Positions 35,495 to 43,636 of a stretch of DNA of 64,000 bases are shown here, piece after piece. Positions within the stretch are counted from its first letter, which is position 1. Each line of letters starts with the position of its first letter. This DNA comes from Agrobacterium sp. AGB01. Its GTDB lineage: Bacteria > Pseudomonadota > Alphaproteobacteria > Rhizobiales > Rhizobiaceae. The translations under genes were made by a program, and so were the position numbers. The notes under the pieces are model-generated. The model worked only from the letters and a program-made list of their open reading frames with translations, made no database searches and was not told the origin of the DNA. Location: NCBI RefSeq assembly GCF_014851585.1, contig NZ_JACVAB010000002.1:1-64000 (forward strand). Reading direction: 5' to 3'.

Positions 35495-35761
35495 TTATTG
35501 CAAATAAATATCCGTCGGGCCATCGCCGCGCCCGGTGGTTAGCCAGTTGCGGGTGACGCCAAGAATGCTGGCAATGGGATCGAGATAATTTTCCGGCGGT
35601 TCATCGCGGTCATTTTCCCAGTAAGACCAGACAAGTGCGGAAATTCCGAGCTTTGCAGTGACGATTTCGGTTGAAAGCTGTGCTGCATCACGGGCCAGCG
35701 AGAGACGGCCACCGATCGTGTCGTCATGGGCGGAGAAGGTCGGGAAAAAAGGGATTGTCAC
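35495..35761 (-). CDS. Small helix-turn-helix (XRE-like) protein
   Basis: An 88-residue protein whose central part, GGRLSLARDAAQLSTEIVTAKLGI followed by WSYWENDRDEPP and LGVTRNWLTTG, resembles a Cro/CI-type HTH with its usual partner helix. It could be a DNA-binding regulator or a remnant of one. It lies between the convergent ROK kinase and the proX gene on the minus strand, separated from proX by a strong hairpin. Target genes are unknown. Confidence 0.65.
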   Translation of the reverse strand: MTIPFFPTFSAHDDTIGGRLSLARDAAQLSTEIVTAKLGISALVWSYWENDRDEPPENYLDPIASILGVTRNWLTTGRGDGPTDIYLQ

Positions 35762-35789
35762 AAGATATCACCTGCCGGTCATGACGGTA

Positions 35790-35819
35790 ACAGCCGGGCG
35801 ATTTGGACCGCCCGGCTGT
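35790..35819 (-). terminator. Hairpin after proX
   Basis: ACAGCCGGGCG (35790-35800) pairs with CGCCCGGCTGT (35809-35819), an 11-bp GC-rich stem with an 8-nt loop just downstream of the proX stop. The T tail is short, so it may be a weak terminator or mRNA-end protector. Confidence 0.55.
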
Positions 35820-35826
35820 AAAATTA

Positions 35827-36702
35827 TCAGCCTTTTTCTTCACCGACCCATGCGGCGATCTGATCGGGATGATCTTCAATGTATTTGGCAACGGCCTCGT
35901 CGTAGGATGTTTCCTGAGCGTTGAACATCGCGGCTTCCAGATCGGCAATCGGCAGCTTCATGCGTGACAGGAACTCAGCGACCTTAGGGTTTTCTTCCTT
36001 TAGGCCTTTACGCGCCAGAATGTCGACATGTTCTGCTTCGCCAAGCGAGTTTTTAGGATCGGCGATGTAGCGCAGCTTGTATTTGCCAAACATCCAGTGT
36101 GGGCTCCACGAGGTGGCGACAAACCATTTTTCAGACCGCATGGCGCGGTCGACAGTGGTCAGCATGCCGGCTTCACTGGAAATCTGCAGCTTGTAGTCGC
36201 TCAAGGCGTAGTCTTTCAGTGCCTGTTCGGACAGACGTGTCAGGCCCGCGCCAGGATCAATGCCCTGAACGGTGTTGGCCAGCTGTTTTTTCACGTCATC
36301 CTTGGCCAGATCTTCGATCGAGGCGATGGCATCTTCCGGAATGTAGTCGGGAACGACCCATCCGAGCTTTGCACCTTCGTAAACGGTGCCAAGGGTCTCA
36401 ACCTTGTCTTTGACCTTGTCATAATAATCCGCATGGGTCTGCGGCAGCCACGCCATCATCATGGCGTCAATGTCACCACGGCTGACACCCTGATAGAGCG
36501 GTGCAACATCTGTCTGCACCAGTTCAACCTTGGTGCCCAACTTATCTGTGATGACCTTGGCGGCAAGTTTGGTAACAAACTCGGCATCCGACCATGCTGC
36601 CCAGCCGATTTTGACTGGCTTGGCATCCTGCGCGACGGAAAGTGTCGCCGTGCTGCCAAACATCATGGCTGCAAGGCCAAGGGTTGCGATTGTCTTGAAC
36701 AT
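35827..36702 (-). CDS. proX: Glycine betaine/choline-type ABC binding protein
   Basis: A 291-residue periplasmic protein of the OpuAC/ProX family. The signal peptide (about 1-23) ends SVAQDA. Ligand-region segments are KIGWAAWSDAEFVTKLAA, MMMAWLPQTHADYY, GIDPGAGLTRLSE, EKWFVATSWSPHWMFGKY with the cage aromatics, and AEHVDILARKGL. The ATG at 36702 follows AAGGAG. With the proW permease 60 bases upstream it forms an osmoprotectant or choline importer. Choline rather than betaine is possible; the pocket cannot be told apart by eye. Confidence 0.88.
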   Translation of the reverse strand: MFKTIATLGLAAMMFGSTATLSVAQDAKPVKIGWAAWSDAEFVTKLAAKVITDKLGTKVELVQTDVAPLYQGVSRGDIDAMMMAWLPQTHADYYDKVKDKVETLGTVYEGAKLGWVVPDYIPEDAIASIEDLAKDDVKKQLANTVQGIDPGAGLTRLSEQALKDYALSDYKLQISSEAGMLTTVDRAMRSEKWFVATSWSPHWMFGKYKLRYIADPKNSLGEAEHVDILARKGLKEENPKVAEFLSRMKLPIADLEAAMFNAQETSYDEAVAKYIEDHPDQIAAWVGEEKG

Positions 36703-36762
36703 ATGTGCTCCTTTTTTGAAGGTTCGCATGGGGCGGGTTTGAGCCCGCTTATGGGGGAAAAG

Positions 36763-37647
36763 TTAGTTGGTGGCAGTGACCAGTTGTGGTTCGCGGGCGT
36801 TCTTGTGAAACAGCACACGCCAGAAGGCAGGGCGTTCCTTGCCAAGGCTTTGGGTGATGCGGTCCAGGATGACAGCAAGAATGACGACGGCGATGCCACC
36901 TTCAAAACCGGTGCCAACATCTAGGCGCTGAATGCCTGTCAACACGGTATTGCCGATGCCGCCTGCGCCAATCATCGAAGCAATGACCACCATGGAAAGC
37001 GACAGCATGATCGTCTGGTTGATGCCGGCCATGATGGAAGGCATGGCGTTCGGCAACTGTACCTTGAGCAACAGCTGCGAGGGTGTGCAGCCAAAGGCGA
37101 GACCTGCTTCGATAAATTCTGCATGCACTTGGCGAATACCCAGATTGGTCAGGCGAACGACCGGTGGCATAGAGAAAATGACGGTGGCTATGGTGCCCGG
37201 TACCGCGCCGAGACCGAAGAACATGGCAGCGGGAATAAGATAAACGAAGGCAGGCATCGTCTGCATGAGGTCCAGCGTTGGACGGGCAACCGCGGCAACC
37301 TTGTCATTGCGTGCCATGGCAATGCCCATCGGCAGGCCAAGCACCATGGCGATGATGGTCGATGCCAGCACCAGCGACAGGGTCTCCATCATTGCCGACC
37401 ACAGTTGCATATGGTTGACGAGATAAAGCGACAGGGCCGTGAAAACCGCAAAACCTGCACCGACGCGCCAGAGAGCCAGCGCGACAAAAATGGCGATGCC
37501 AAGTGGCATGGGAATGGCCAGCAAACTGTCCTGAATGCCGCTGGTTACAAAACCGATTGCTGCGGCGATGAAATCCAGTGCAGGGGAAAAGTTATCCAGA
37601 ATGTAATTGACGGCAATGTCTATACCGTCTCCGATATCGAAATTCAT
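36763..37647 (-). CDS. proW: Glycine betaine-type ABC permease
   Basis: A 294-residue inner-membrane permease with a long N-terminal region, then the BPD_transp_1 domain; the conserved loop reads EAGLAFGCTPSQLLLKVQLPNAMPSI and is preceded by TLDLMQTMPAFVYLIPA. These match ProW/OpuAB. ATG at 37647 is chosen; an in-frame TTG four codons upstream is possible. It lies 124 bases downstream of proV. Confidence 0.92.
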   Translation of the reverse strand: MNFDIGDGIDIAVNYILDNFSPALDFIAAAIGFVTSGIQDSLLAIPMPLGIAIFVALALWRVGAGFAVFTALSLYLVNHMQLWSAMMETLSLVLASTIIAMVLGLPMGIAMARNDKVAAVARPTLDLMQTMPAFVYLIPAAMFFGLGAVPGTIATVIFSMPPVVRLTNLGIRQVHAEFIEAGLAFGCTPSQLLLKVQLPNAMPSIMAGINQTIMLSLSMVVIASMIGAGGIGNTVLTGIQRLDVGTGFEGGIAVVILAVILDRITQSLGKERPAFWRVLFHKNAREPQLVTATN

Positions 37648-37771
37648 GAGAGGGTCCAATTGTTGTGGCGACGACGAAGAACGGGGTGAGCTGTTCCATC
37701 CGCAATCGCCGGAGTAAAAGGCGGCATGTCCTTAAAGCGCAGCTTGTCAGGACATGGGGTTGCGATGGTCA

Positions 37772-39004
37772 TCAGTTGGTGCGGTCAAGCGTTTCCAGCA
37801 GTGTGGACTTGCTGATTGAGCCCAGGTAGCGGTTGCTGTCATCGACGACAGGCACAGGCCATGGGCTGCCTGCAACCTTGCTCATCACATTGGACAGGGG
37901 TTCGGATGCGGCAATCGCCTCGGCTTCTGGAAGGAAGGCGTTGCGGTAGGGATCGCTCGCGCCAGCCTTGACCTTTTCCACAACGGAGGTCTGGCTGACC
38001 ATGCCATGGTAGGTTTTGTCGCGGCCGAGAATGATCGCGTATTCGCGGTCAAAGCTCTTCATGCGCTCCAGCGCCGCGGCGGCTGAAACGCCCTGCCGTT
38101 CGATGATGGTGACCTGCGTCTTGCGGGCAATATCGCCAGCCTTGAAGACGTGCGAGACATCCACGTTGCGGAAGAACGAACGCACATAATCATTGGCTGG
38201 GTTGAGAACGATTTCGTCCGGCGTACCAACCTGCACCACATTGCCGTTTTCCATGATGCAGATACGGTCGCCGATGCGCATGGCTTCGTCGAGGTCGTGG
38301 CTGACGAACACAATCGTGCGGCTGTGTTCAGACTGAAGCCTGACAAGTTCGTCCTGCATTTCTGTGCGGATCAGCGGGTCGAGTGCCGAAAACGCCTCGT
38401 CCATCAATAGAATTGTGGGTTCACTGGCAAGAGCGCGGGCCAGACCAACACGCTGCTTCATACCACCGGAAAGCTGATCGGGACGGCTGTTTTCATAACC
38501 GGCAAGACCAACGGCAGCGAGGGCGGCCATGGCTTTTTCATTGCGCTCTGTTTCACCAACGCCTGCCACTTCAAGACCGAAGGCGGCATTGTTCAGCACT
38601 GTGCGATTGGGAAGCAGGGCAAAGGACTGGAATACCATACTGATGTCGCGTCTGCGCACGTCAATCAGGTCACGCTGCGACATGCCGGTAATATCGCGTC
38701 CATCGATTTCGATCGAACCGGATGTCGGTTCGATCAACCGGTTGAGAAGGCGCAGGAGAGTGGATTTTCCAGAGCCCGACAGGCCCATGATGACGAAGAT
38801 TTCGCCAGAGCGGATGTCGAAACTGGCGTCATTGACACCGATCGAACAGCCCGTCGCCTTGTGAATTTCGGATTTTTTCTGCCCTGACCGGAGCATTTTC
38901 AAGGCTTTCTCGGGATGGTCACCAAAAACCTTGTAGATGTTTTTCAGACTGATCTTGGTCGAGTGCTGCTGCACAGACGTCTCATTTTCAGTTGTCAAAG
39001 CCAT
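37772..39004 (-). CDS. proV: Glycine betaine-type ABC ATPase with CBS domains
   Basis: A 410-residue ATPase. Walker [21 protein letters not shown]-loop [13 protein letters not shown], signature [15 protein letters not shown], Walker [14 protein letters not shown] and H-loop [10 protein letters not shown] are all intact. The C-terminal ~130 residues hold a tandem CBS pair (VTIIERQG..., [20 protein letters not shown]) that in OpuA/ProV senses ionic strength or nucleotides. It leads the proVWX operon on the minus strand. Confidence 0.94.
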   Translation of the reverse strand: MALTTENETSVQQHSTKISLKNIYKVFGDHPEKALKMLRSGQKKSEIHKATGCSIGVNDASFDIRSGEIFVIMGLSGSGKSTLLRLLNRLIEPTSGSIEIDGRDITGMSQRDLIDVRRRDISMVFQSFALLPNRTVLNNAAFGLEVAGVGETERNEKAMAALAAVGLAGYENSRPDQLSGGMKQRVGLARALASEPTILLMDEAFSALDPLIRTEMQDELVRLQSEHSRTIVFVSHDLDEAMRIGDRICIMENGNVVQVGTPDEIVLNPANDYVRSFFRNVDVSHVFKAGDIARKTQVTIIERQGVSAAAALERMKSFDREYAIILGRDKTYHGMVSQTSVVEKVKAGASDPYRNAFLPEAEAIAASEPLSNVMSKVAGSPWPVPVVDDSNRYLGSISKSTLLETLDRTN

Positions 39005-39453
39005 ACAATATGAGCCGCGCTCAATAGCGCAGGCATTCTCCTTGAGTTGAAGACTGTAACGCCAAAGAATAAATATCCTTATACGTAGTCTTTCTTGCGT
39101 TATTATTGGTTGTCCGGTTTCACCCGAACATTATGGATTTTTTATCGTGCAACTTGTTCAATAACAAAGTCACGCACGCGAATTTAGCGGCCATGTTGCA
39201 CGCAGTAATATTGATAATTACGGTGCTTCCGCGATGAAGTGTGCTCATCATATAATTCAATTAACTTGAATTGTCTACCAAAAAATCAAATTTTTGGAAA
39301 TCCATTGCTAAAATTGCCTTATTTCAGGTTGAAAGTAGCTCAAAAATGTCTTCTCGCTTAAGGTTGTTGGAACGATAATCTGCGCACGCGCTTTTTGTTC
39401 CACACCCCCTGGAAAATAACGGCTTTTCAGGGCGCTTTCTGCGCTGGCTTGGA
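39005..39453. other. 449-base AT-rich gap with palindromes
   Basis: This stretch is markedly richer in A and T than its neighbours and holds the proV promoter. No gene was recognised. AATTCAA-ttaac-TTGAATT (39254-39272) is a perfect 7-bp inverted repeat and TTGTT-caat-AACAA (39154-39167) another; both could be regulator sites. Confidence 0.45.
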
Positions 39454-41067
39454 TCAGGAATGAAGCAGTCTTGGCGTCGCCGGAACGGGTGGCAATTTCG
39501 ACAGGCCAATTCCCAGACTTCCCATCAATCGGTCAAAGGCCAACTTGGCTTTTTCGGTGTATTCCCGATGGACAGGATTATCCGAATAATATCCCCTAAG
39601 CGTCGAGAATACCTCCAGTGCTTCGACTGTCTTTCCAGATGCGGTCAGTGCAACGCCACGTTTGTAGAGCGCCTCGCGGTTAAATGGCGACAGTTTGGTG
39701 ACTTTCTGGAACGTTGCCGATGCTTCTTCGTAGTGATGCAGCGCAAGCTGTGTTTCACCCAGCCGCATCAGCACAGGAACCGGACTATCGACCTGCCTGG
39801 CGAGAGCGGAAAAGGCATCTTCCGCCTGCGGGAGTTTTCCTTTTTCAAACAGCAGATTGGCCAGCCCGAAACGCGCGCCATAATGTTGCGGTGCGGCGTC
39901 GACAACCTGTTTGAAGGCAACCTCGGCATTGCCCTTCTTGCCCTCCTTGTACAATTGCAGCGCCTTTTCATAGACGAAGCGAATGCTACGAGGATGTAAG
40001 GTGCCGCCGAGATTTTCCCCGGTGCGGGAGCGAAACAACGTGCAGCTTATCTGGCGTTCATCCGGTCCGAACATATATTTGTAGGGCTCGTTGCCACGCA
40101 GGAAGTCATAATAGCGGAAGCCATTATCAATTGCCCGGCGGATGCAGTAGCCGTGCAGGACAAAACCCGGGGAGGGAGTTTTCCAGTTTTCATCTCGTCC
40201 CGTGACGTAAAACAGGACGGCCATTTTTTGCCGGTCGACAATATTGGCAAGTGCTCCTAATGGTTTGCCCTGATACCACAGGACCGGCACATCCAGATTG
40301 CCGTCGACAAAACAATCCATCAGCATTTCGCGTGATCCCGCGATCAACCTTTCGGTGCGCTCCTTGCCCTTGAAAGGCGCCCACTTTATGCGCCACAGGT
40401 CGAATAGGATTGTAATGTCGCGTTTGATGGTTTGCGGGGTTGCAAAGGTGATTTGCCAGTCCGCGTCGCTCTCCACTTTGCGCAGGAAGCGCCGTAATTT
40501 CTGTCGTGACTGGCTGCTCATACGACTATCGAGATAGGCGTCAAAAGTGTCCGGCAACGGTACGCCTGGGCACACGCAATTGTCGATGTCATTCAGGCTC
40601 TTGGGCGTGCTGTCCCGGAACATGACTTCCGGCCCTTGTAGTGCCCGTATCATCGCTTCACGGCGTCCCGGAGGGCCATAAAAATATTCTATTTTCAGGT
40701 TCGTCCAGTTCTGCTGGCGAATATAGGAACAGAAACCCTCAACGGCATGTTGCTCATATTCTGCCACGGTGAGGAACCCGGTATAGTCAGCGGCAAAATT
40801 CCCGGCCATGATCATTTCATCATAAAAACGACCGGTCTTTTCGTTGAGGATCGTGACGATTCGCAGGGGGAAAAAGGCGACGTAGGGTGAACCTTCTGCC
40901 TTTTCGCGCAGGGCCAGAATAAACCAGCGCTTGCGGCGGAAAAGATAGCGTTTCAACCACACCCAAGACAGGAAATGCTGTGCGTATGGGTCGCTCATGA
41001 AAACGCGATCCCAATTCTCACGCACATCGTCAAACGCCTGATCCGTATCGATTACATCGATGCGCAT
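39454..41067 (-). CDS. FemAB/CelD-like GNAT protein fused to TPR repeats
   Basis: A 537-residue cytosolic protein. The N-terminal ~350 residues show the CelD/BcsL-type GNAT fold (acetyltransferase_6): LSWVWLKRYLFRRKRWFI, SSQSRQKLRRFLRKVE, FYVTGRDENWKTPSPGFVL and YYDFLRGNEPYKYMFG. From about 370 to 510 lie four TPR units (for example ALQLYKEGKKGNAEVAFKQV, LANLLFEKGKLPQAEDAF). Such GNAT proteins are often encoded beside surface polysaccharide and secretion genes. Here it is followed upstream by the type I secretion genes, so it may acylate an exported polymer or protein. The substrate is unknown. Confidence 0.8.
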   Translation of the reverse strand: MRIDVIDTDQAFDDVRENWDRVFMSDPYAQHFLSWVWLKRYLFRRKRWFILALREKAEGSPYVAFFPLRIVTILNEKTGRFYDEMIMAGNFAADYTGFLTVAEYEQHAVEGFCSYIRQQNWTNLKIEYFYGPPGRREAMIRALQGPEVMFRDSTPKSLNDIDNCVCPGVPLPDTFDAYLDSRMSSQSRQKLRRFLRKVESDADWQITFATPQTIKRDITILFDLWRIKWAPFKGKERTERLIAGSREMLMDCFVDGNLDVPVLWYQGKPLGALANIVDRQKMAVLFYVTGRDENWKTPSPGFVLHGYCIRRAIDNGFRYYDFLRGNEPYKYMFGPDERQISCTLFRSRTGENLGGTLHPRSIRFVYEKALQLYKEGKKGNAEVAFKQVVDAAPQHYGARFGLANLLFEKGKLPQAEDAFSALARQVDSPVPVLMRLGETQLALHHYEEASATFQKVTKLSPFNREALYKRGVALTASGKTVEALEVFSTLRGYYSDNPVHREYTEKAKLAFDRLMGSLGIGLSKLPPVPATPRLLHS

Positions 41068-41213
41068 GGTCCCCTCCCGTTACGATTTACCTCTGTCGGG
41101 AGTGTTCATTGTATTGGGAATTATTCGGCTTCAAATATTCCCTATGGGTGAAAATCGGCCATCAATAGGGATTAGGCTCACGCCCATGTCACCGAAAAGA
41201 CGTGGCCAAATGA

Positions 41214-41645
41214 TCAGAATTTTTTCTTGAGGAAGTAACGGCCGATGGCATTTGGTGCGCCTTCCAGTTCACCAAATACGGTGTAGCCCATCTTTTCGTA
41301 AAACGGTTTGGCCTGAAACTCGAAAGTATCCAGCCATATGCCGATATAACCACGGTCTCGAGCAATTTTTTCGGCTTCTTCAATCAGGTGTGAGCCGAGT
41401 TTCTGGCCACGGAACTGTTCGGGAACGACGAGGTATTTCACAAAAGCCCAACCGTAGCTGTCAGTGCCGTAAAGGCCGCCCAGTACCTCACGAGTGCCAG
41501 GGTCACGTACCAGCACGGCAAAGTCCGGCTTATCCTCAATCATACCGCGGTTTGCCCGGTTAAACTGGCGCAACGGTGCGATGATTGCTGCACAATCCTG
41601 CTCGGTCGGGTTTTCGGTAACGATGTCGATGATGGGCAGGCTCAT
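41214..41645 (-). CDS. GNAT family N-acetyltransferase
   Basis: A 143-residue acetyltransferase. The acetyl-CoA signature is YLVVPEQFRGQKLGSHLIEEA, followed by GYIGIWLDTFEFQAKPFYEKMGYTVFGEL, typical of small-molecule or drug acetyltransferases. The ATG at 41645 follows AAAGGA; a longer open frame upstream is not supported. No substrate can be assigned. Confidence 0.88.
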   Translation of the reverse strand: MSLPIIDIVTENPTEQDCAAIIAPLRQFNRANRGMIEDKPDFAVLVRDPGTREVLGGLYGTDSYGWAFVKYLVVPEQFRGQKLGSHLIEEAEKIARDRGYIGIWLDTFEFQAKPFYEKMGYTVFGELEGAPNAIGRYFLKKKF

Positions 41646-41727
41646 GGGGAAATTATCCTTTGAATTTTCCCCGTATAAGAGCGCCTGCTTTTCGCTTGTC
41701 AATATGAGTGGGAGGCTTGAGATGGCT

Positions 41728-42219
41728 TTACAACTCGCCTGACACATGAGGGCTGGCGTGAATGAAATTCCAGATGGTCTTGCTGAGTTCGACTATCGCG
41801 CCGATCGATTTTTCAAGGGAGTCCAACTCCTTCTGGTCCATCTGCTCAACCTTGCCGTAGCGGACTTCCTTGTCATCGTCGAACAGACGCATCAGTTGAG
41901 TGCTGGAAATCTCGCCGTTTTCGTCAAACGAATAAATGCAGTGATTGTATTTGTTGCGCATTTTGGATTCAGACTTCAACCGTGACATCATGCCGAGAAT
42001 GGCCTTCCGCTCGGCCGCAGGCGTTGCGGAAAGCTTGGCAAGTCGCTCGATGAGATCGATGCGGGCGCGCGTTGTATTAAGTGTCAGAAACACCACAATG
42101 GCTGCTTCTTTTTCAACGCGAAGCAGATGAGCGATGATGTAGATCAGCAGGCTTTCCGTATTGGTCCAGACGTAATTCAAACGTCCGACACGTAACAGAA
42201 CATCTGACATTGCTGCCAT
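41728..42219 (-). CDS. Uncharacterised helical protein
   Basis: A 163-residue protein with no family I recognise. It is predicted mostly helical (TESLLIYIIAHLLRVEKEAAIVVFLTL, ARIDLIERLAKLS, QKELDSLEKSIGAIVELSKTIW as overlapping helices, written in parts) with a central basic stretch KSESKMRNKYNH. The start MAAMSDVLL at 42219 has a strong GGAGG six bases upstream, better than the longer frame. It lies between the HlyD-type adaptor gene and a GNAT gene on the same strand. No membrane segment is certain. Confidence 0.65.
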   Translation of the reverse strand: MAAMSDVLLRVGRLNYVWTNTESLLIYIIAHLLRVEKEAAIVVFLTLNTTRARIDLIERLAKLSATPAAERKAILGMMSRLKSESKMRNKYNHCIYSFDENGEISSTQLMRLFDDDKEVRYGKVEQMDQKELDSLEKSIGAIVELSKTIWNFIHASPHVSGEL

Positions 42220-42274
42220 TGTGGTCCTCCCATCTGGCATGACAGCACGATCATATGCTTCCGTCTGACGATCA

Positions 42275-43636
42275 TCAACGTTCCTTGAAGGCGCGTGACA
42301 TGCTGTCTGAAATCGGTTTCGTCAGATACTCGAAGAAGGTACGCTCAGATGTCTGGATCAACACATCCGCCGGCATGCCGGGAACCGGATGAAAGCCATT
42401 GACGCGGGCAATTTCCTCATCGGGAATGCGGACACGCACAATGTAGACATCCTTGGTCGAAAGACCGCTGCTTTCTTCGATACTGTCGGCTGATACGTAA
42501 AACACTTTGCCATGCAGCACGGGTGTGGTTCTGCGATTGAGGGAAGACAAGCGGATCGCCGCTGTCTGACCTTCATGCAACTGGTCAATGGAGGTGCGTA
42601 GCACCTGTGCCTCAAGGATCAGCGGAACACCCGCTGGCAGGATTTCCATGATCGGTTTGCCGGTGGTAATAACGCCACCTGCGGTGTGGTAATAGGAACG
42701 TATGACTGTGCCGGTCACCGGTGAGCGGATAATGGTACGGTCAAGCACTTCGGCCGCTTCGTGCAGCTGTTGGCGAATACTGTCGAGGTCGGATTCGGCC
42801 GTTTCCAATGCGTCCAGTGCTGCCTGTTTGTTGGAGTTGATCGCGATGATTGCTTCTTGCCGGAACTTGGCAATCTCTGCCTCGCTCTGGTTCATCTCGC
42901 CACTCAGCCGGGCGATATCGCCCATAGCATCTGCTATGGCCCGTTCCAGCGCCAGCATATCGGTTTTGCGGATGACGCCCTCCTTGGCGAGGCGCACCTT
43001 TGAATCTCGTTCCTGCGTCAGCAAAGATAGCTGACGATCAAATGAATCCTTTTGGCCCTTGTACCCCTCGTAACGGAATTCAAGAGATTTGATATTCTTT
43101 TCAATAAGGTTCAGTTGTTCTTCTAGCTTGATCTGTTTGCTGTGAAATACAACGTTCTGGCTTTGAATGATCGCATTGATATCCGGGTCGGCAGCTTCTT
43201 TCAAAACGATATCCGGCACTTTGAAAGTTTTCTCGCCTTGCGCCTCGGCACGCAGTCTGGTGACGATCGTTTCAAGTCGCAGTTGGCGTAGCTTCAGCAT
43301 GCGTTCGTTCGAAAGAGCAGCGGTTTTGTCGAGGGTGAGGAGTACATCTCCCTCATGCACCACATCACCTTCACTGACGCCGACATCCTTGATAATGCCG
43401 CCTTCCAGGTGTTGGATGATCTTATTGTTGCCGGTGGCAACAAAACTGCCTTGCGCGATGATGGCAGATGCCAGCGGTGCGGTTCCCGCCCAGTAGCCAA
43501 AGCCGCCAAATGCGGTGAAAAGCACGGCCAGACCAACAACGCTGTGCAAACGTATCGAGCGTGGCACCTCGCTATACCATTCAAGCTGGCCTTGTTCTTT
43601 TATATCCTGCTTTTTGCCTTTTTTCCGGAAAGTCAT
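42275..43636 (-). CDS. Type I secretion periplasmic adaptor (HlyD/PrsE type)
   Basis: A 453-residue membrane fusion protein. One helix near 33-53 is followed by the lipoyl-like half (IIQHLEGGIIKDVGVSEGDVV), a long coiled coil (about 120-290) and the second lipoyl and beta-barrel half (RSPVTGTVIRSYYHTAGGVI, PVPGMPADVLIQTSERTFF). The C-terminal LIQTSERTFFEYLTKPI is a strong HlyD/PrsE hallmark. It spans the periplasm between its ABC partner and an outer-membrane tunnel such as TolC, which is not in this window. Its start overlaps the ABC gene stop (ATGA). Confidence 0.92.
   Translation of the reverse strand: MTFRKKGKKQDIKEQGQLEWYSEVPRSIRLHSVVGLAVLFTAFGGFGYWAGTAPLASAIIAQGSFVATGNNKIIQHLEGGIIKDVGVSEGDVVHEGDVLLTLDKTAALSNERMLKLRQLRLETIVTRLRAEAQGEKTFKVPDIVLKEAADPDINAIIQSQNVVFHSKQIKLEEQLNLIEKNIKSLEFRYEGYKGQKDSFDRQLSLLTQERDSKVRLAKEGVIRKTDMLALERAIADAMGDIARLSGEMNQSEAEIAKFRQEAIIAINSNKQAALDALETAESDLDSIRQQLHEAAEVLDRTIIRSPVTGTVIRSYYHTAGGVITTGKPIMEILPAGVPLILEAQVLRTSIDQLHEGQTAAIRLSSLNRRTTPVLHGKVFYVSADSIEESSGLSTKDVYIVRVRIPDEEIARVNGFHPVPGMPADVLIQTSERTFFEYLTKPISDSMSRAFKER

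Noticed and set aside
39154-39167. TTGTTCAATAACAA as another FNR-type box
   Set aside because: It lies far from any start in an AT-rich gap upstream of an osmoprotectant importer; such six-base matches are expected by chance.
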